Origin: SAR324 cluster bacterium
GTDB lineage: Bacteria > SAR324 > JACQKK01
DNA: 6,445 nucleotides
Direction: 5' to 3'
Assembly: GCA_022572825.1 (NCBI GenBank)
Contig: JACZVE010000188.1
Location: forward strand, 1 to 6,445
The notes under the pieces were generated by a model. That model saw only the letters and a list, made by a program, of their open reading frames with translations, was not told where the DNA came from and made no database searches. This document shows positions 1 through 5,941 of this stretch, one piece after another (positions within the stretch are counted from its first letter, which is position 1; each line of letters starts with the position of its first letter). The position numbers and the translations under genes were made by a program.

Positions 1-2
1 TG

Positions 3-92
3 GGGCAGTCGGGCTCGGCCACCATCATCGACGTCGTGGTGACGCGCGATCCCGCAAAGATGCTGCCGGGAGTGGACAGCCGCGCCTCCTAG
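3..92 (+). CDS. C-terminal end of a thiamine-diphosphate-dependent enzyme (acetolactate-synthase-like), partial
   Basis: The window opens inside this gene; only the last 29 codons and a TAG stop are present. The tail contains IIDVVVTRDPAKMLPGVDSR. This matches the usual end of acetolactate-synthase/benzoylformate-decarboxylase-type thiamine-diphosphate enzymes, where a beta strand of the form 'viDVvvdrdP' is followed by a short basic segment. Family members are cytoplasmic, bind thiamine diphosphate and Mg2+, and decarboxylate or ligate 2-oxo acids. The cofactor motif and active-site residues lie upstream of the window, so the substrate cannot be inferred. The next gene follows on the same strand after about 60 bases, which suggests co-transcription. 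Identification rests on a short tail and is moderately sure. Confidence 0.65.
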   Translation, partial: GQSGSATIIDVVVTRDPAKMLPGVDSRAS

Positions 93-142
93 GCCCGCGA
101 GGCACGCCCGCCCCCGATCTATGCAACGAGCTCACCCGCACG

Positions 143-147
143 AGGAG
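143..147 (+). promoter_or_regulatory. Shine-Dalgarno AGGAG that selects a GTG start at 154
   Basis: AGGAG lies six bases upstream of an in-frame GTG at 154. The alternative in-frame ATG at 121 has no purine-rich site before it; the preceding bases are mostly pyrimidines. The GTG is therefore the better start for the following gene, shortening it by 11 residues. Confidence 0.6.
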
Positions 148-153
148 AAGGCA

Positions 154-945
154 GTGGAGGGAATCGTCTCGGCGCCGACGGCCACCAAGCTCGGTGCCGA
201 TGCCGTGGGCTCCGTCGTCGTCTGCGGTTCCCACGGCGGCAACTATGCAGCTTACCTCGTGGTGGCCGCCCGCGCCCGCGCCGTCATTCTGTTCGACGCC
301 GGGATCGGGCTGGAGCGGGCCGGGATAGGCTGCCTGGATTACTGCGGCGGCATCGGCATGGCGGCCGCGACCGTGGACGTAATGAGCGCCCGCATCGGAG
401 ACTCGGACGATGCCCTGGCCCGCGGAACCATCAGTCACGTCAACGCCGCCGCGCGCTCGCTGGGATGTGCGCCGGGCATGACGTGCCGGGAGGCGGCCCA
501 GGCGCTTTGCGCGGCGCCGCTGCCGAAGGGCAAGGGCCAACCCTATGCCGAGGCCCGCCACGTGGTTGGCCAGACGCCGGGCGGAGCGCGTATCGTTTGC
601 GTGGATTCCGCATCATTGGTCAAACCGGAGGACGCGGGGCAGGTCGTCGTCACGGGTTCTCACGGTGGCCTCGTCGGCGCCGATCCGGCGGCCGCTCTGC
701 GGGCCGACGCCCTCGCCGCTGTTTTCAACGACGCCGGCATAGGAATCGAAGAGGCCGGCATCGGGCGGCTTGCGGCGCTGGAGCAGCGGGGCGTTGCGGC
801 GGCGGTGGTGGCGGCCGGGAGCGCGCGCATCGGGGATGGCCACTCCACCTATGAAGACGGGGTTATATCGCGGGTCAACCCCACCGCCGAACGCCTGGGC
901 GGGCGGGCGGGCCTCAAGGCGCGGGACTTCATCGCCCTGCTGTAA
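154..945 (+). CDS. Uncharacterised protein made of two tandem copies of one domain
   Basis: I do not recognise a characterised family, although I have an impression of similar unnamed proteins in proteobacteria. Residue numbers here count from the alternative ATG at 121 (274 residues); the GTG at 154 gives 263. The protein is an internal duplication. Copy 1 (about 15-129) and copy 2 (about 158-274) share, in order: GSHGG (36-40 and 179-183), DAGIG (59-63 and 204-208), AGIG (67-70 and 212-215), SARIGD (89-94 and 234-239), an IS-x-VN motif (104-108 and 249-253) and a closing LG. The offset is 143 residues before DAGIG and 145 after it. A Lys/Gly/Pro-containing linker (130-157) joins the copies. 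There is no signal peptide or membrane segment, so it is probably cytosolic. Conserved His, Asp and Arg in both copies suggest a binding or catalytic fold, but this is inference. It follows the thiamine-diphosphate enzyme gene on the same strand and is probably in its operon. Composition is very GC-rich (82% in 661-720). Confidence 0.8.
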   Translation: MEGIVSAPTATKLGADAVGSVVVCGSHGGNYAAYLVVAARARAVILFDAGIGLERAGIGCLDYCGGIGMAAATVDVMSARIGDSDDALARGTISHVNAAARSLGCAPGMTCREAAQALCAAPLPKGKGQPYAEARHVVGQTPGGARIVCVDSASLVKPEDAGQVVVTGSHGGLVGADPAAALRADALAAVFNDAGIGIEEAGIGRLAALEQRGVAAAVVAAGSARIGDGHSTYEDGVISRVNPTAERLGGRAGLKARDFIALL

Positions 946-1204
946 GCCCGGCTCCGCAGCCGATTGACCTCCTCTCCACGTAGTTAGTGTTCTTTTCACC
1001 TCACCCTGGAGCGGGCCGTTGGGGTCGGGGTTGCCCGCTGTCGTTGGACGATCCTTCGCTCTCAAGCCAGCTTCGGTCAGCGTGCTAGGCCACGAGCGCG
1101 ACCAGCACGTCATCGAACTCTGGAACGACGTGAGCCACCTGGCAGGGAAAGATTGACGGCGGTGCGCCGCAATTGGTGCAGATGAGGGGGTATTCAAAGG
1201 CCCG
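946..1204 (+). other. Intergenic stretch with no recognisable gene
   Basis: No reading frame here resembles a known protein. A small GC hairpin (CGGCT/AGCCG, 949-962) and a 7-bp inverted repeat (1010-1016 with 1033-1039, 16-base loop) are visible. Neither is followed by a T run, so neither is a convincing terminator. An in-frame stretch on the plus strand (1085-1153, ending in TGA) is protein-like in composition but matches nothing I know. The stretch precedes the integrase and transposase fragments and may be debris from the same events. Confidence 0.5.
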
Positions 1205-1279
1205 GTGAAACACAAGCAGCCAAATAGCGACGTGACCGGCGGTTACCTCAAACTCACGCCAGAGCGACTCCGAGCTCCG
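1205..1279 (+). pseudogene. C-terminal fragment of a tyrosine-recombinase/phage-integrase-like protein
   Basis: In the frame of position 1205 the translation reads HKQPNSDVTGGYLKLTPERLR. This resembles the extreme C-terminus of tyrosine-recombinase integrases, where a 'lLnHk...DVTaGYi..dvERLRepmq' segment carries the catalytic Tyr (here the Y of GGYL) after the box II His/Arg region. About 25 residues remain. The Arg-His catalytic region and everything before it are missing, and a TGA at 1154 closes the frame upstream. The similarity stops near 1275-1280, where the IS5-type transposase similarity begins in another frame. The piece cannot make an active recombinase. I recognise it from the motif pattern only; a chance match over so short a stretch is possible. 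Confidence 0.55.
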
Positions 1280-1712
1280 GCGCAAGAAGGGCAGCAAGCA
1301 ACATGTCATCACCGAGGCCAACGGCCTTCCGCTGGCTGTTCGACTGACCGGAGCCAACAGACACGACGTGACCCAACTACTCGCGTTGGTCAACGCCATC
1401 CCGGCCATCGGCGGAAAGCCTGGCCGCCGCATCCAGCGCCCCGAACGTTTCTACGCCGACCGCACCTACCATTCCGAACTGCACAGCATCCTGCTATGGA
1501 ACCGGGGCATCGAGCCCTGCATTGCCCAGCGCGGACAGCCTCACGGCAGCGGTCTGGACAAGGTGCGCTGGGTGGTCGAGCGCACCTTGAGCTGGCTGCA
1601 CCGGTATCGCCGCTTGCGGGTGCGTTACGAGCGTCGAGCCGACATTCACCAAGCTTTCCTCATCTGGGGCTGTGCGCTGATCTGCTGGAAAGCGCTACAG
1701 ACCGGGTTTTGA
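1278..1712 (+). pseudogene. 5'-truncated IS5-family (IS427-like) DDE transposase
   Basis: The frame from 1278 to the TGA at 1710-1712 encodes 144 residues. They match the C-terminal half of IS5-family transposases: GSKQHVITEANG, then TGANRHDVTQLL, the second catalytic Asp in YADRTYHSE, the catalytic Glu in RWVVERTLSW, and a basic RRLRVRYERRADIHQAF tail ending in a Trp/Leu-rich terminus. The first catalytic Asp and the N-terminal DNA-binding region are missing, so the protein cannot transpose anything. The nearest internal start is a GTG at 1368, which would drop a further 30 residues. An in-frame TGA at 1233 blocks extension upstream, and the left end of the element is gone. I found no inverted copy upstream of the putative right end (about 1713-1735). 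The fragment converges on the amidohydrolase gene, with 23 bases between their stops. Confidence 0.85.
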
Positions 1713-1735
1713 AATGGGATCTTAGATAAATCCGT

Positions 1736-2734
1736 TTAACTCGGCAGCCTTGGAAAAAGCCGCAATGCATTCTCGCGGCCTATGGCGGTCAGATTTGCGG
1801 AGTTGAGGCTAAGTTGCGTCATTCCCTCGACGGCGTCCTCGAGCGGGACATAGGGATAGTCGCTTCCTAGAAGGATCTGACTGATCGGCACCAGTGCCAT
1901 AAGCGCGGCAATCGATGGCCTGGTGGTACTGGACGCGATATCAAAATAGAGCCGTTTAAGCTCATATTCGATGCCGTTGGGGACTTTCGTGTCCAGATCC
2001 TTGGGCCCATAGTGGCGCAATCGTCCCACCACCGACGGCATGGTTCCACCGCCATGACAGAATATAAAGCGAATGTCTCTGTAGCGTCCGAACGATCCAC
2101 TGTACAAAAGGTTTGTGATGGCACGCGTGGTGTCTTGGGGAATTTCGGCCACGAAAGGGGAGACATCCGGGATCAGCGTGCGACAGCAAATCGGTATAGT
2201 CGGATGCACGAATACCACAGCCTTGCGCCGGTTCAGCTCCTCGAAGACCTGCGAGTATGCCGGATCCCCGAGCCACCTATTGTCGTAGCTGGTGAGCAGC
2301 CCGATGCCGTCAGCCTTCAGCAAGTCCAGAGCGTACTCGATCTCGCGCAATGACCCATCGGTATCCGGAAGTGGCAGTGAGGCGAACATCCCAAATCGGC
2401 CCTTATAAGCCCGCACGAGTTCCGCTGCATATTCATTCACTCGGCGCGCTGTTTGACGGGCTGCCTGCGGATCACCAAACCATACGCTCGGCGAGGATAA
2501 GGAGACCACTGCGGTGGACACTCCCTGCTTATCCATCGCCACAAGGGCTGCTTCGGGGGTCCAGGTCAGCCACGCGGCAGAGATTTGGCCCCCACGCGAT
2601 CCTGCAATCCGGTCGCGATTCTCGGTCAGATAGAATGGTGGAATGATGTGGTGATGCACATCGATCAGTCTGGACAGCGCAGGGTGCTGCGTCTGCGCCA
2701 GGGCGGATCTACTGCGATTTGATTCCACAGTCAT
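1736..2734 (-). CDS. Metal-dependent amidohydrolase (amidohydrolase 2 / ACMSD-like family)
   Basis: This is an intact 332-residue protein of the amidohydrolase-2 family (PF04909), TIM-barrel enzymes that use a divalent metal for C-C decarboxylation or hydrolysis of carboxylated aromatic or ring-cleavage compounds. Numbering from the ATG at 2734, metal-binding motifs appear in the expected order: IDVHHH with H27 and H29, VFVHP with H177, CHGGG with H227, and LLGSDYPY with D292. The C-terminus (ENALRLFPRL) is also typical. There is no convincing signal peptide, so it is probably cytosolic. An in-frame TTG at 2767 would add 11 residues; neither start has a clear Shine-Dalgarno site, and I prefer the ATG. 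It lies downstream of the amidase on the same strand, but across a 268-base gap. GC content is lower than in the amidase. ACMSD, methylsalicylate-decarboxylase and related activities are all possible; the substrate cannot be read from the sequence. Confidence 0.88.
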   Translation of the reverse strand: MTVESNRSRSALAQTQHPALSRLIDVHHHIIPPFYLTENRDRIAGSRGGQISAAWLTWTPEAALVAMDKQGVSTAVVSLSSPSVWFGDPQAARQTARRVNEYAAELVRAYKGRFGMFASLPLPDTDGSLREIEYALDLLKADGIGLLTSYDNRWLGDPAYSQVFEELNRRKAVVFVHPTIPICCRTLIPDVSPFVAEIPQDTTRAITNLLYSGSFGRYRDIRFIFCHGGGTMPSVVGRLRHYGPKDLDTKVPNGIEYELKRLYFDIASSTTRPSIAALMALVPISQILLGSDYPYVPLEDAVEGMTQLSLNSANLTAIGRENALRLFPRLPS

Positions 2735-2870
2735 ATAGGCAACACTCGGTTGGGTAGGGTTTCCCAAATGAACTGGCAGGACACTGTGATTCCCTGCCCC
2801 CGGACACCACTACTATACTTATCAAGCCCAGATCCACTTGGCGCCGTTCCTCTTCACTGTTGCCCAGCAG

Positions 2871-2965
2871 TTGTGTAGCACGCAGGATGGCCCGGCCCAG
2901 CACCGGATCGTGATCCCCCCACTCACGCTCTGCCCCACCCTTGCACGGGTTTGTGTAGCAGGATG
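2871..2965. repeat. Short direct repeat pair in the amidase-amidohydrolase gap
   Basis: TTGTGTAGCA occurs at 2871-2880 and again at 2951-2960, exactly 80 bases apart. With a 4-base insertion (CGCA) in the left copy, the match extends through GGATG (2871-2889 against 2951-2965). Between them lies an imperfect palindrome, GGATC-GT-GATCC (2905-2916). I see no gene here. The right copy runs on into TGTGTGACAGTTGGG, which could be the edge of a lost insertion sequence, but I cannot assign a family. Confidence 0.4.
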
Positions 2966-3002
2966 TGTGACAGTTGGGTGCGGCTGTGTTTGGCGCGTGG
3001 TC

Positions 3003-4433
3003 TCACCCCGCCCAAGAGAGATCGGGGTGGCGCTCGTGCCACTTGGTGGCTTGCTCGTAGGCGTGGGCCACCCTCAGCGCTACATCTTCCTGAAATGGCT
3101 TGGCGTAGACCAGCAGACCGATGGGTAACCCCTTGTTGGTGAACCCGCAGGGCAGCGAGACTCCGCACAGATTCAGGTAATTCCCGACCAGCGTGTTGCG
3201 CAGATAGAAGGGATAGTAACGGTTGTAGCTTTCCAGATTCGCATCCACCTCCGCCACCGGCAGGGCGGGCAGCTTTGTCGTCGGAACGAGTAGCGCATCC
3301 ACATCGCGCAACCGCTCCGCGAAGCGCTTCTGCAACCCCGCGATCATGTGCAGTGCTCCGGCATACTCGGGCGCCGAATAGCTCCCTCCCATCTCCAGGT
3401 GCTGCATGACGATGGGGTCAATCTCGCCGGGGTGCTCCTCGACCAGCTTCAGGTTCAAGGTGCGGGCCTCCGCCAAAATAATCGAGCGGACATGGGGGTG
3501 ATTCAGGAGTTCCTGAACTTCGGGAGTTTCGATGCCGTCCACCTGCGCCCCCAGGGACTTCAGCGCCTTGCCGGTTTCCCGCACCGCCTTTGCGACCTCC
3601 GCGTCGCAATCGTCGAAAAAGGCCGTCTCCCCGAAGGCCAGTCGCAGCCCCTTGACCCCGTCTTTGAGGCTTCCCAGCACGTCGTGGGGCCCGACGCCGC
3701 GGGTGGAGGGATCCGCCAGATCCTCCCCCTGCAGGGCCTGATAGGTCAGGGCGGCGTCCTCGACCGACCGGGAGAGCGGCCCCACCGAATCCAACGTCCA
3801 GGACAAGGGAAATACCCCGGCGCGGCTGATCCGGCCCACCGTCGTTTTCAGCCCCACCGTCCCGCACATGGAGGAGGGCACCCGTACCGAGCCGCCCGTA
3901 TCGCTGCCCAGTGCCATGGGGGCCAGACCTCCCGCCACGGCAACGGCCGAGCCGCTGCTGGAGCCGCCGGGGACATGCGCCGTCTTGTGCCAGGGATTGT
4001 GGGGGGTGCCGTGGTCGTGGTTAATGCCGATGGCGCCGAGGGCGAACTGAACGGTGTGGGTTTTGCCCAGCAGCACCATCCCCGCGCCCGCCAGCCGGTT
4101 CACCGCAGTGCAGTCGGCTTGGGCGACGTTGGTTTCCAGCAGGTGGGTGCCTCCCGTGGTGGCGCAGCCCTTCACGTCGTAAAGGTCTTTTACCGCGTAG
4201 GGGATGCCGTGGAGCGGCCCCCGATCGTGGCCAACCTTGAGTTCCGCCTCGGCCCCCCTGGCCTCCACCAGGGCGCGCTCGCGCGTGACCTGAATGAAGG
4301 CGTGGAGCTTGGCGTCCAGCTTCTCGATCCGACCGAGGAAATGCTGAGTGACCTCAACCGGGCTCAGTTTTCCGGAGCGGTAATCCCGACCCAGCTCCGC
4401 GATGGTCTTATACGCCAGCCCGTCATCCGCCAT
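3003..4433 (-). CDS. Amidase-signature family hydrolase (amidase / GatA-like)
   Basis: This is an intact 476-residue amidase-signature enzyme (PF01425), which hydrolyses a carboxamide to acid plus ammonia through a Ser-cisSer-Lys triad. The catalytic Lys is K82 in YAVKDLYDV. The cis-Ser is S158 in PGGSSSGSAVAVAGG. The nucleophile is S182 in GSDTGGSVRVPS. The 24-residue spacing between the two serines equals that of GatA and FAAH. Length is normal for the family. There is no signal peptide, so it is cytosolic. The ATG start is supported by GGGAGG (4442-4447) eight bases upstream. An upstream frame carrying a cyclase N-terminus overlaps this start by 11 bases, so translational coupling is possible. 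No gatB or gatC is present beside it, which argues for a stand-alone catabolic or detoxifying amidase rather than the tRNA amidotransferase subunit. The specific substrate is not determinable. Confidence 0.93.
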   Translation of the reverse strand: MADDGLAYKTIAELGRDYRSGKLSPVEVTQHFLGRIEKLDAKLHAFIQVTRERALVEARGAEAELKVGHDRGPLHGIPYAVKDLYDVKGCATTGGTHLLETNVAQADCTAVNRLAGAGMVLLGKTHTVQFALGAIGINHDHGTPHNPWHKTAHVPGGSSSGSAVAVAGGLAPMALGSDTGGSVRVPSSMCGTVGLKTTVGRISRAGVFPLSWTLDSVGPLSRSVEDAALTYQALQGEDLADPSTRGVGPHDVLGSLKDGVKGLRLAFGETAFFDDCDAEVAKAVRETGKALKSLGAQVDGIETPEVQELLNHPHVRSIILAEARTLNLKLVEEHPGEIDPIVMQHLEMGGSYSAPEYAGALHMIAGLQKRFAERLRDVDALLVPTTKLPALPVAEVDANLESYNRYYPFYLRNTLVGNYLNLCGVSLPCGFTNKGLPIGLLVYAKPFQEDVALRVAHAYEQATKWHERHPDLSWAG

Positions 4434-4563
4434 CTCGCCGCCCTCCCGATTTCGAACCCGCCGTTGGCGTCCCCTCCGGGTCGTCCCACATCAGACGAGA
4501 GTAGCCCTGCACATCCGCGCTGAGGATCGCGGTGAGTTTGCGTTGGACGTCCGAGGATGCCAC
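4423..4563 (-). pseudogene. N-terminal stub of a class III adenylate/guanylate cyclase
   Basis: From a GTG at 4563 the frame reads 46 codons to a TGA at 4423-4425. The first 30 or so residues (VQRKLTAILSADVQGYSRLM, then a DD-x-EGT segment) match the opening of bacterial class III nucleotide cyclases. There the 'aILsADVvGYSrLM' strand holds the first metal-binding Asp (here residue 17). After about residue 32 the sequence turns into unrelated Gly/Ser/Arg-rich residues and stops. The rest of the catalytic domain, including the second metal Asp and the substrate-binding residues, is missing. The GTG is preceded by an AAAGGGGAA site (4571-4579) at plausible spacing, so the stub may still be translated. 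It ends 11 bases inside the amidase gene in another frame. It has no cyclase activity. Confidence 0.75.
4442..4447 (-). promoter_or_regulatory. Shine-Dalgarno GGGAGG of the amidase gene
   Basis: On the minus strand GGGAGG ends eight bases before the amidase ATG at 4433. It lies inside the cyclase stub's reading frame, so the amidase can be translated whether or not ribosomes traverse the stub. Confidence 0.6.
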
Positions 4564-4611
4564 GGCGAAGTTCCCCTTTGCGCCAGTAAATGCGTGAAGG
4601 ACTCAACCTAG

Positions 4612-4636
4612 CATATTGGGAGGGCGGGACAATATG
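4612..4636. promoter_or_regulatory. Perfect 7-bp inverted repeat upstream of the cyclase stub
   Basis: CATATTG (4612-4618) and CAATATG (4630-4636) form a perfect dyad separated by 11 G-rich bases. It lies about 50 bases upstream of the cyclase stub's GTG, in the leader shared with the amidase. The geometry would suit an operator for a dimeric regulator, but no matching regulator gene is present. The G-rich spacer partly repeats after the right arm (GGGAGGG), so the symmetry could be accidental. Confidence 0.25.
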
Positions 4637-4674
4637 GGAGGGAGGAGCTTCGATCACGATACGGGAAAGGGGCT

Positions 4675-4848
4675 TCAAAGCGTTATCCGGTGATGAGAAT
4701 AAAGGATGAGCTTTTTCAGATCAACCATCAAGTCTTCCTCCTCAACAGTAAACGCGATATGATCGCCATCTTTCGAGACTGTTTCCGGGACTATTGGCGG
4801 AGCCTCTTTCGGATCTAACCCCAGAGGTGACTTAAGCGCTTGAATCCG
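4675..4848 (-). pseudogene. Unrecognised small open frame, possibly a remnant of a lost gene
   Basis: Immediately downstream of the peptidase, in a different frame, 57 codons are open between a TGA (4849-4851) and a TGA (4675-4677). The translation looks protein-like: a Pro/Lys-rich start, then DGDHIAFTVEEEDLMVDLKK, ending in a hydrophobic and basic tail. There is no ATG, GTG or TTG near its beginning. The first ATG is at 4728; it has a good AGGAGG (4737-4742) eight bases upstream but would give only 17 residues. Either this is the 3' end of a gene whose front was deleted, or it is a chance open frame, or a tiny gene starts at 4728. I recognise no family. Together with the cyclase stub and the inverted repeat it fills the 420-base gap between peptidase and amidase. 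Confidence 0.3.
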
Positions 4849-4853
4849 TCAGA

Positions 4854-5837
4854 TTATTGGGCAAGAGAAGCGATCGCATGGTAGAGCCCCTGGACGACCT
4901 GGGCCATTCGGTTAAAATCCAGTGTCTCAAGCGTATCCATTGAATCGTGATAAAAAGGGTTCCGATAGAAGGCCGTGTCGGTAATCATCACGGCCGGATA
5001 GCCCTCCTGCCAGAACGACCAATGGTCCGACCAGTCCACTCCAGGAATGAAACCGAAGGTTGCGACCGATTCCATATTCAGCGTGGAATGTTTTAAAAAT
5101 TCCCGTTTAATGGCATGGACAAGCGGTCTTGATCGGAAATTACCAACGACCGCGATAAAGTCTGCCGTGTTGGGATAGAAAAAACCGAATCCAGGCGGAT
5201 ACTTCTGTGAGTGTCTTTCGGACGAAAAATAACCGATCATCTCAAGGCTGAGCATGGCTGCGATCATAACGCCGTTTCGTTTAGCCTCCCGTGCAAAATG
5301 CCGGCTCCCCATCCCCTCGGTTTTGAAGAAGGGGGGCTCTTCGTTGGTGAAGGCGACAAACTGGACGGTTCTCTGGGGCTGCTCCCGTGCAAAGAGGCGG
5401 GCTAGCTCTAAGACCCCTGCGACACCGCTGGCGTTGTCATCCGCACCCGGAGTACCCGAGAGGGTGTCGTAATGGGCGCCAATCACGATGACCTCTTCTG
5501 CGAGGCTTCCATGACCCTTTCGTGTGGCGATAATATTTTGAAAGGGCTTGTCACCCAGGATATAAGATTGGCTGACCGGTGTGTAGCTGTAGGCGGCGAA
5601 TGTTTGGATGAGATAATCCCTGGCCTTGACCAGGGCCGCATAACGAATAAAGTTTCGCTCACCGATCTCCGAAGCGAGCGTGGTCACATGGTTTCTTAAG
5701 TTCTCCTTGAGCGGACCTTCCTGGGCGAGGCTCATCATCGAAGACCATAAGAGAATGGAGATCCCTACCATTAGGCCTAAGAAGGGCCTTGTCTTTCGTC
5801 CCGTCAGTGGCTTTCTTCTCAACAGTTTTCGCTGCAA
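4854..5837 (-). CDS. Secreted or membrane-anchored M28-family zinc peptidase
   Basis: The 327-residue product is an M28-family metallopeptidase (aminopeptidase Y / Q-type fold, co-catalytic zinc). Motifs in order: GAHYDT with zinc ligand H122; GADDNASG with the bridging Asp at 133/134; FTNEE with catalytic Glu 166 and ligand Glu 167; SLEMIGY, whose Glu 199 sits at the second-site ligand position often held by Asp; and YHDSMDT with ligand H297. All key residues are present. The N-terminus has a basic region (residues 3-17) followed by a hydrophobic stretch (about 19-34) and LAQEG. It therefore acts outside the cytoplasm, through a cleaved signal peptide or an N-terminal anchor; there is no lipobox Cys. 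The start is uncertain: TTG at 5837 keeps the basic n-region but lacks a Shine-Dalgarno site, and the first ATG is at 5771 within the hydrophobic segment. GC is low (42% in 5041-5100) against its neighbours. It sits 103 bases after the methionine-synthase-like gene, with no obvious functional link. Confidence 0.9.
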   Translation of the reverse strand: MQRKLLRRKPLTGRKTRPFLGLMVGISILLWSSMMSLAQEGPLKENLRNHVTTLASEIGERNFIRYAALVKARDYLIQTFAAYSYTPVSQSYILGDKPFQNIIATRKGHGSLAEEVIVIGAHYDTLSGTPGADDNASGVAGVLELARLFAREQPQRTVQFVAFTNEEPPFFKTEGMGSRHFAREAKRNGVMIAAMLSLEMIGYFSSERHSQKYPPGFGFFYPNTADFIAVVGNFRSRPLVHAIKREFLKHSTLNMESVATFGFIPGVDWSDHWSFWQEGYPAVMITDTAFYRNPFYHDSMDTLETLDFNRMAQVVQGLYHAIASLAQ

Positions 5838-5941
5838 CGACAGTCGATCACAATCTTATACTTGCGCATAAATTCAATAATGAAGTCCGTAAAATACCTT
5901 CCCTGCCGATCCACCTTGCTCCACAAGACCGACCAGGCCAA

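Noticed and set aside
25..561. A 178-codon minus-strand frame antisense to the duplicated protein
   Set aside because: Its translation is dominated by Arg, Gly and Ala with no motif, while the plus-strand protein has clear internal repeats. It is a shadow.
949..962. GC hairpin CGGCT/AGCCG just after the left-hand gene's stop
   Set aside because: The stem is only five base pairs and no T run follows, so a rho-independent terminator cannot be supported.
1085..1432. A minus-strand open frame with a zinc-finger-like CTNCG segment
   Set aside because: Much of it is antisense to the integrase and transposase fragments, which are recognisable on the plus strand. The remaining part (1085-1204) matches nothing I know and is too short to support.
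2709..2903. A 64-codon minus-strand frame overlapping the amidohydrolase start
   Set aside because: It overlaps the amidohydrolase 5' end in another frame, has no Shine-Dalgarno site that I can see, and resembles no known protein.
3348..4523. A 391-codon open frame on the plus strand, antisense to the amidase
   Set aside because: It is the complement of an intact amidase with all catalytic motifs. Its translation is Gly/Arg/Pro-rich with no recognisable domain, as expected for an antisense shadow in GC-rich DNA.
5855..5860. TATAAG -10-like hexamer (minus strand) upstream of the peptidase
   Set aside because: No acceptable -35 hexamer lies at 16-18 bases; the best candidate is TTCATT. The site would leave only about 10 bases before the TTG start, so I do not call a promoter.
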